Below, piece after piece: positions 26,783 to 31,996 of a stretch of 31,996 nt of DNA; the first letter of the stretch is position 1; each line of letters begins with the position of its first letter. A program made the translations under genes and the position numbers. The DNA is from a virus. The notes under the pieces are model-generated. The model had not been told where the DNA came from. It searched no databases and saw only the letters and a program-made list of their open reading frames with translations. Location: IMG/VR virus record IMGVR_UViG_3300027782_000238, positions 1 through 31,996 of that record; one strand, 5' to 3'.

Positions 26783-28308
26783 GATTCAATGATCGTAACT
26801 ATGCCTTGTTGGGCATTCCAGATTTACCAATCAATGCTTTTATGCACATTGGGGATAGAAAGATTAAGCCTCAAGGCGCTGTTTCATCTGTTGTTGATTC
26901 TTTCACTGGTGTTATTGATGATACTGTTAGTAGCGTATCTGATGTTTTAGCTGATGTTGATGACACTGTAAATGAAACAGTCGGTTGGCCTACTGTTATA
27001 GCACTTGCTACTGGAGGTTATCTTGCCGCAACAGCAGCTCCTGCCGCCGCTGGTACAGCGGCTACTACTGCTGGTACAGCGGCTACTACCACTGGAGGAA
27101 CATTAGCTGGCATGGGAACTGGTACAGCGGCTACTGCCGCCACTGCCGCCGCTACTGGTGCAACGACAGCATCATTAACTGGTTCGGCTATTGCAAGTCA
27201 AATTGCAACTCAAGGTGCAACACCAGCTTTGATACAGCAAGCGGCTCAATTTTTAGGTGTTCAACCATCTACTTTAGCTTCATTTGCGCCATCTGCAATT
27301 CAAGGATTATTGAGTGCTGGTGGTTCTTACTTGTTGTCTGAACAAGCTAAAGAATCTGCACAAACACAATCTGACGCACAAGTTCGTGCGGCACAGATTG
27401 CGGCTGATGCGGCTAGGTTTAGACCTGTTGGCGTAACTACTCGTTTTGGTTCTTCTAACTTTCAAACTGATGCGGCGGGTAATGTCATCAGTGCTGGATA
27501 TACACCAAGCCCTGAGATTCTTGGTTATCAAAACCGATTGTCTACATTGGCTGGTCGAGGTTTAACTGGTGCAGAGGGCGCTCAAGCGGCTTATGCTCCT
27601 CTAACTGGTGCGGCTCAGAATCTGTTTAGCCTTGGTCAAGGTTACCTTAAACAGACTCCTGAACAAGTTGCGGCTGACTACATTTCAAAGCAACAGGCAT
27701 TGCTTGCGCCTAGTCAAGAGAATCAACTTGCGTTGTTGCAGAACAAATTACAACAACAAGGTCGAGGTGGTTTATCTGTTGCTCAAGGTGGGACTTTGGG
27801 CGCTACAACGCCTGAAATGCAAGCCTACTACAACTCTATCGCACAAAGCAATTTGGCTCTTGCGGCACAGGCAGATCAAGAGGCACAAAACAGGATTAGG
27901 TTTGGTGCTGGTTTGTTTGATACTGGTGCTAACTTGCAGGGCAGATACTACACTGGTCAAACAGCGGCTTATGCACCATTTACCACTGCTATGGATGTAA
28001 CTACAGGGCTTGAAAACCTTGCACAAACACCATTAACTCTTGGCACTCAAATTGGCGCTAGAACTACTGCTGGTGCGGCACAAGCTGGAATGTTGACGGG
28101 TCAAGGCATCCTTAATGCGGCGGGGACAATGGCTCCAGCAAATGCTTATAGTGGAACTGGCAACCTTTTGGCTGGTATTGCAGGAAGTCCTGTTGTTACT
28201 GGCGCATTAAATAAAGCATTTGGCGTAACACCAGATCAATCAACAATTACACAACAGCAATTGATTAACATATTGCTTGGCAATAGACAACAACCTTTGG
28301 CAGTTTAA
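26779..28308 (+). CDS. Putative internal virion / DNA ejection protein 1
   Basis: A 509-residue protein. Residues about 70-135 are a hydrophobic Ala/Thr/Gly stretch (ALATGGYLAATAAPAAAGTA and onward) coded by an imperfect 21-base repeat. The rest is Gln/Ala-rich helix (SEQAKESAQTQSDAQVRAAQ; QALLAPSQENQLALLQNKLQ) with low-complexity Gly/Gln turns. A long, helical, Ala/Gln-rich protein after the nozzle gene and before two similar ones is typical of ejection proteins that leave the head and form a channel across the envelope. The hydrophobic stretch would insert in a membrane. Confidence 0.7.
   Translation: MRFNDRNYALLGIPDLPINAFMHIGDRKIKPQGAVSSVVDSFTGVIDDTVSSVSDVLADVDDTVNETVGWPTVIALATGGYLAATAAPAAAGTAATTAGTAATTTGGTLAGMGTGTAATAATAAATGATTASLTGSAIASQIATQGATPALIQQAAQFLGVQPSTLASFAPSAIQGLLSAGGSYLLSEQAKESAQTQSDAQVRAAQIAADAARFRPVGVTTRFGSSNFQTDAAGNVISAGYTPSPEILGYQNRLSTLAGRGLTGAEGAQAAYAPLTGAAQNLFSLGQGYLKQTPEQVAADYISKQQALLAPSQENQLALLQNKLQQQGRGGLSVAQGGTLGATTPEMQAYYNSIAQSNLALAAQADQEAQNRIRFGAGLFDTGANLQGRYYTGQTAAYAPFTTAMDVTTGLENLAQTPLTLGTQIGARTTAGAAQAGMLTGQGILNAAGTMAPANAYSGTGNLLAGIAGSPVVTGALNKAFGVTPDQSTITQQQLINILLGNRQQPLAV
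27052..27135 (+). repeat. Imperfect 21-base repeat coding Ala/Gly/Thr
   Basis: GGTACAGCGGCTACT occurs at 27052, 27073 and 27121. The first two are 21 bases apart, in frame, giving GTAATTA-type peptides within the hydrophobic part of the ejection-type protein. Copy number could vary by slippage in steps that keep the frame. Confidence 0.7.
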
Positions 28309-28320
28309 GGAGAAAAGACA

Positions 28321-30021
28321 ATGGCAAGCGAAATCTTAGGATTGTTCACTACTCCCGAACAGTACCAACAAAATCAGTTAGCACAGTTTCAGAGTCGTGC
28401 GGCTCAAGAAGTTCCAGTAAATCCTTTTCAACAAGCGGCTTTAGGTGCTAGGACTGCTGGTTATCAGTTGGGTCAAGCTATTGGCGGTGCTTTGGGTGGT
28501 GAAGACCCACAGTTAAAGCTGATTTCACAGCGTCAGCAAATCCTTGGGATGATTGACCCAACGAACCCTGATTCTTATGCTCAAGGTATTCAGATGGCAT
28601 TGCAAACTGGAGATACTCAAACTGCATTTATCTTACGCAATGAGATGATGAGGGCTAAACAGCAGACTCAACAAGATAGGGTAAGTGAAATGCAATATCA
28701 AGATGCTGCACTTCAACGTGGTCTGAATATAAAACAACGTGGCATGGAAGCGGCAGCATTAAGTGTAGCTAATGGCATTGACCCTGAAACTGGCTTGAGA
28801 GGTAAGTCAATATTGAATGAGCAAGGTGAGGTTATTGATACCCAAGCACTAAAGCCATTGATTGACCCAATAACCAACAAATTTAATCAGGATGTTGCGA
28901 ACACATTAATTTCTCAGTATGGGCAAGTTGGTGCAAATATTGTTAAACAAAGAATTGAGGGTGTTCAAGGTGTTCAATCATTGCAAACTCAAGAACTTGC
29001 TAGACAACTGTTTAATGAAGATGGTACTAGAAACCCTGAAATTGAGAAAAAATTGTCAGTTACTGTTGAGGGTCGTGACATTCTAAAGAAACTTGCGCCA
29101 GAAACTAAGGAACTCAAGAAAGGCGAAAAACTGCTTGAAAGACAACCAGATGGAACATGGAGTCTCATTACTCCAGCGGGTCAACCAGCACAAACAGTTA
29201 CATCTGATAATGCAGTTCAAGCATTGATAGCTGGTAGGGCAATACATCCAAGTGTTTTGCCTTACGCACAACAACTTGCTAAGAACTTTGCAAATCTTGA
29301 TTTTGAAGATCAAAATGTCTTGATGGAAAAATTGACAAGACTAAATAGCGATGCAAAAAACACAGAATCTAGTATGAATTTGAGACAAGATATTTTTGAG
29401 TCCAATCAGACTTTTAGAAGTGTCATGGCAAATAGTTCGGCTGGAATGAGGGAATTACAAAAACAACTTATCCAACTCAAAATCGATCAAGCAAAACAAG
29501 CTCAAGCTAAAGCCGCCGATGGTAAAGAAATTAAAATTGGTGAGTCAACTAAACTTTCAGATCAATCTGTAAAGGTTGATAAACTCGTTGATATATCACA
29601 AAAATTTCAGCCTAGATTTGCTGGCTATCCAACTAATGCCGCTGGTGATGTTGCTGTATGGGCGGCTAGTAAGTCAAGTGACCCTAATGATGTTGCTTTA
29701 GTCCAATGGTGGCAGAATTATCAAGAACACGTTAACACAGTCAGAAATGATTTGTTTGGTGCGGCTTTGACTGCACCAGAGAAAGCTGAGTTTGAAAAAG
29801 CAATGGTTACCAAGGGTATGAATCCCACTCAGGCACAAACTAACCTAAGACGTCAAGCAGATGCAGCTTTAAAAGCATATGACAAACTTGATAAGACTTT
29901 AAGATCTCAGGGTTACAGTAGATCTGCTTTGGACATTTTGAAGCCAGCAGGATTTGGAGAAACACCTCCAGCAGAAGTGCCTGTTGGTGTAACTGTAACT
30001 GTTAAGAAGAAGGGTGGCTAA
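28321..30021 (+). CDS. Putative internal virion / DNA ejection protein 2
   Basis: A 566-residue, mainly helical protein rich in Gln, Ala, Lys and Glu. It begins EILGLFTTPEQYQQNQLAQF then QSRAAQEVPVNPFQ, a start shared by ejection-type proteins of marine and freshwater podoviruses. It has long coiled segments (MNLRQDIFESNQTFRSVMAN; RELQKQLIQLKIDQAKQAQA) and a C-terminal Pro/Val/Lys tail (PPAEVPVGVTVTVKKKGG). AAGGAGAAAAG precedes the ATG. It probably forms part of the trans-envelope conduit with its two neighbours. Confidence 0.7.
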   Translation: MASEILGLFTTPEQYQQNQLAQFQSRAAQEVPVNPFQQAALGARTAGYQLGQAIGGALGGEDPQLKLISQRQQILGMIDPTNPDSYAQGIQMALQTGDTQTAFILRNEMMRAKQQTQQDRVSEMQYQDAALQRGLNIKQRGMEAAALSVANGIDPETGLRGKSILNEQGEVIDTQALKPLIDPITNKFNQDVANTLISQYGQVGANIVKQRIEGVQGVQSLQTQELARQLFNEDGTRNPEIEKKLSVTVEGRDILKKLAPETKELKKGEKLLERQPDGTWSLITPAGQPAQTVTSDNAVQALIAGRAIHPSVLPYAQQLAKNFANLDFEDQNVLMEKLTRLNSDAKNTESSMNLRQDIFESNQTFRSVMANSSAGMRELQKQLIQLKIDQAKQAQAKAADGKEIKIGESTKLSDQSVKVDKLVDISQKFQPRFAGYPTNAAGDVAVWAASKSSDPNDVALVQWWQNYQEHVNTVRNDLFGAALTAPEKAEFEKAMVTKGMNPTQAQTNLRRQADAALKAYDKLDKTLRSQGYSRSALDILKPAGFGETPPAEVPVGVTVTVKKKGG

Positions 30022-30022
30022 C

Positions 30023-31651
30023 ATGGATAAATTCACTTATGAGGTAAATATACCCAATAGCGGTGTTTATGTGGTTGAGTCAGATCGTGAATTGACTAAT
30101 GCACAAGCATATCAATATGCTTTGCAACAAGTATCTCCTACTGTTGTTACAAATCAACAAAAAACTTCTCAAGTACCACAACCTCAAAGACCAATGTCTC
30201 GTGGTGAAGTTTTAACTGGTGCAGTTATGAACTTTCCAAGTTCTTTGTATGAACAAGCATCTAATGTGGTTGGGGCTATTACAGACCCTATACAAGTTGT
30301 TAGAGATTTGGGTACTTTGTTCGTGGGTGCAACATCAAAGGTTCTTGGTGAGCCTTTGTTTGAGTCTCAAATAGGCAAGCAAATGAGACTTAAAGGAGAA
30401 AAATCTGTTGATCAAGTTGGACAGCAACTTATAAATGAATATGGAAGCGTTGAAGCCGCAAAAAGGACACTTGCTACAGACCCTGCTAAAGTTTTATCCG
30501 ACATATCCTTAATATTTACTGGTGGCGCTAGTCTTTTACCTAAAGCTAGTGCAGCATCAAAAATATTGTCAACAGCCGCAAAGGTTACAGACCCTTTAAG
30601 AATAGCCGCCGCACCAATAGCCTTGGCATCTAAATCTGTTGCTCCAACTTTAGGTATGACTACAGGTACTGGTGCAATGGCTATTCAAGAAGCCTATCAA
30701 GCTGGCAAACAAGGCGGTGTAAAGGCTAAATCTTTCACAGAAAACTTGCGTGATAAGGGTGACCAACTTCAAGTTCTTGAGGATACAAAGTCTAACCTAC
30801 AAGCAATGATTCAAGAACAACAGAATTTATATCGTTCTGGCATGGTTGATGTTAAAAATGATAAATCTGTTTTAAACTTTACTGATATAGATGATTCATT
30901 AGGAAAAGCGGCAGATAGGGTTTACTATAACGGCGTGATTCGTAGTGAAGATGCAGCAGGGTATGTTGCAAAAACACAAAAAATTATTAATGATTGGAGG
31001 TATAGAGATCCAGCACAGTTTCATACTCCTGAAGGTTTGGATGTACTCAAACAAAAAATCTATGATGATGTTTTATCTAATATCCCAATAAATCAAAAAA
31101 GCTCAATTGGAATCATTGGGGATATTTACAACTCTGTAAAGTCAACCATTCAAAAGCAAGCCCCTACTTATGCAGAAACAATGAAGGCTTATGCCAATAC
31201 AGCAGAGCAAGTTCGTGAGATTGAAAGGTCATTGTCTCAAGGTAAAAAGGCAAGTGCCGATGCTGGTTTGCGTAAACTTCAAACTGTATTGCGTGATAAC
31301 GCAAGCACAAACTATGGGCAACGAGTTAACTTAGTCAATCAACTTGAAGCTACATCACCTAGTTTGGGTGGTGGTATACCCATCAAGCCAGCACTTGCTG
31401 GTCAGGCTTTAAGTAAATGGACTCCTAGAGGTATTCAAGCTGCTGGTACTGTTGGAACTGCTGGACTTCTTAGCCAAGTCTCAAATCCATTAACAGGACT
31501 TTATTTGGCAGGGTCATCACCCCGATTAGTTGGTGAAGCTGCTTACCTAACTGGTCAGGGTAGTAGACAACTTGGTAAGGTTACTGGTCTATTCCCTGAA
31601 CTTGACTACCCATTGATGTTTAATCTGTTGTCAAAAACACAGACTGAATAG
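30023..31651 (+). CDS. Putative internal virion / DNA ejection protein 3
   Basis: A 542-residue protein. I choose ATG 30023, one base after the upstream stop, with AGGG before it; a GTG at 30014 is possible. The N-terminal 40 residues form a small beta/helix module (FTYEVNIPNSGVYVVESDRE then LTNAQAYQYALQQVS). Then come a Gln/Pro linker, hydrophobic helices (ISLIFTGGASLLPKASAASK; LRIAAAPIALASKSVAPTLG) and a long charged helical region, ending in Gly/Leu-rich segments (IQAAGTVGTAGLLSQVSNPL). The membrane-active middle and last position in the late operon fit an ejection protein. No transglycosylase motif is evident. Its TAG is followed in frame by the gene at 31661. Confidence 0.7.
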   Translation: MDKFTYEVNIPNSGVYVVESDRELTNAQAYQYALQQVSPTVVTNQQKTSQVPQPQRPMSRGEVLTGAVMNFPSSLYEQASNVVGAITDPIQVVRDLGTLFVGATSKVLGEPLFESQIGKQMRLKGEKSVDQVGQQLINEYGSVEAAKRTLATDPAKVLSDISLIFTGGASLLPKASAASKILSTAAKVTDPLRIAAAPIALASKSVAPTLGMTTGTGAMAIQEAYQAGKQGGVKAKSFTENLRDKGDQLQVLEDTKSNLQAMIQEQQNLYRSGMVDVKNDKSVLNFTDIDDSLGKAADRVYYNGVIRSEDAAGYVAKTQKIINDWRYRDPAQFHTPEGLDVLKQKIYDDVLSNIPINQKSSIGIIGDIYNSVKSTIQKQAPTYAETMKAYANTAEQVREIERSLSQGKKASADAGLRKLQTVLRDNASTNYGQRVNLVNQLEATSPSLGGGIPIKPALAGQALSKWTPRGIQAAGTVGTAGLLSQVSNPLTGLYLAGSSPRLVGEAAYLTGQGSRQLGKVTGLFPELDYPLMFNLLSKTQTE

Positions 31652-31660
31652 GAGTACGAA

Positions 31661-31996
31661 ATTGACCCAATCTCTATTTGTCTTCTTGCGGCTGGCTTGG
31701 TCAAAAACATCCAAGCTGGCTGTGACCTTTACAAGCAAGCTAAAGAGTCTTTTGTTGAAATCAGGAACACTGCTAATGAAGTTGTCGCTATTGGCAAAGA
31801 AGTTAAAGGATTTTGGGGTTCATTGCTTAAACTATTTGGCGGTAGTTTCAAGCCTGAAGCTACAAAGTCTGTGGCAAAAGCTAAAAGGTCTGACTACGTT
31901 GCTGTTGACGAAACTCAAGTCAAAGCTGACATCGTTAAGAACCTGAGTGAGTTTTTCAAGCTACAAGAACAGTTAGAAGCGCATATCAGGGAGTCA
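31661..31996 (+). CDS. Small membrane-anchored protein, 5' part (continues at base 1), ATT start candidate
   Basis: This open frame reads Y-E-I-D-P-I-S-I-C-L-L-A-A-G-L and on through a helical, Lys/Glu-rich protein to the last base of the window. The stop of the preceding gene (TAG, 31649-31651) is in the same frame, so the start must lie downstream of it. There is no ATG, GTG or TTG near the ribosome binding site AGGAG (31650-31654). The codon six bases after that site is ATT (31661), giving (M)DPISICLLAAGLVKN. From ATT to base 31996 there are exactly 112 codons, and the frame continues without a stop at base 1 for 32 more codons, adding a transmembrane segment (total 144 residues). Function is unknown; its place beside the lysis genes and its C-terminal membrane anchor suggest a role at the membrane. 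A TTG at 31662 opens another frame, but that product is low-complexity Leu/Lys/Ser and not convincing. Confidence 0.7.
   Translation, partial: MDPISICLLAAGLVKNIQAGCDLYKQAKESFVEIRNTANEVVAIGKEVKGFWGSLLKLFGGSFKPEATKSVAKAKRSDYVAVDETQVKADIVKNLSEFFKLQEQLEAHIRES

Noticed and set aside
27608-28000. 130-codon alternate frame within ejection-type gene 1
   Set aside because: Arg/Leu/Cys-rich shadow of a well-supported gene; no ribosome site.
31662-31946. 94-codon frame with TTG start
   Set aside because: The product is Leu/Lys/Ser low-complexity; the overlapping frame gives a normal protein that also continues across the circle junction.

Overview
The window is a tailed double-stranded DNA phage genome, most likely podovirus-like. 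It has a large terminase, a 681-residue portal, scaffold, HK97-fold-type capsid protein, an adaptor and a nozzle-type tail protein, three long putative internal virion/ejection proteins, tail fibres with a collagen-like stalk and an S74 self-cleaving chaperone, and a lysis cassette with nested spanins. I see no tail tape measure, sheath, integrase, DNA polymerase, RNA polymerase or tRNA gene. The sequence looks complete and circular (or circularly permuted). The open frame that runs off base 31996 continues in phase at base 1, gains a transmembrane segment there, and stops at 97-99 in a TAATG overlap with the next gene. The host is probably a proteobacterium: five perfect TTATCCACA DnaA boxes lie in the main non-coding region. 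A freshwater betaproteobacterium is a guess from general resemblance only.

Layout: (1) 31661-31996 joined to 1-1297: small membrane proteins, an EF-hand two-helix holin candidate, Rz/Rz1 spanins and a small Cys protein. (2) 1320-3456: metallophosphoesterase behind a possible Shine-Dalgarno-masking switch, a small helical protein, a minus-strand acidic protein with its own promoter and terminator, then an M15 endolysin. (3) 3410-5395, minus strand: an accessory operon of about ten mini-genes (zinc ribbons, a possible DNA-binding protein, tiny membrane proteins), most joined by ATGA overlaps. (4) 5396-5553: divergent control region with two good sigma-70 promoters and a perfect 16-bp dyad, beside a helix-turn-helix gene that appears to be transcribed without a leader. 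(5) 5554-8223: early operon with regulator, RuvC-like resolvase, a small helical protein, a DUF2800/Cas4-like nuclease and an SSB-like protein, closed by an intrinsic terminator. (6) 8296-11324: primase-helicase, then a cluster of GGGGACAAA repeats and a large hairpin, then two unknown genes. (7) 11325-11974: 650 bp without genes, holding the DnaA boxes, an AT-rich stretch, a G-rich/TCGG repeat hairpin and an extended -10 promoter; this is a candidate origin and packaging/late-promoter region. (8) 11975-31651: late operon of packaging, portal, fibres, scaffold, capsid, small proteins, adaptor, nozzle and ejection proteins.

Working model (inference): the regulator at 5554 controls the divergent promoters. 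The nuclease, resolvase, SSB-like protein and primase-helicase process phage DNA, while host DnaA and the host replisome start and carry out replication. The late promoter upstream of the small terminase drives morphogenesis and, across the circle junction, lysis.
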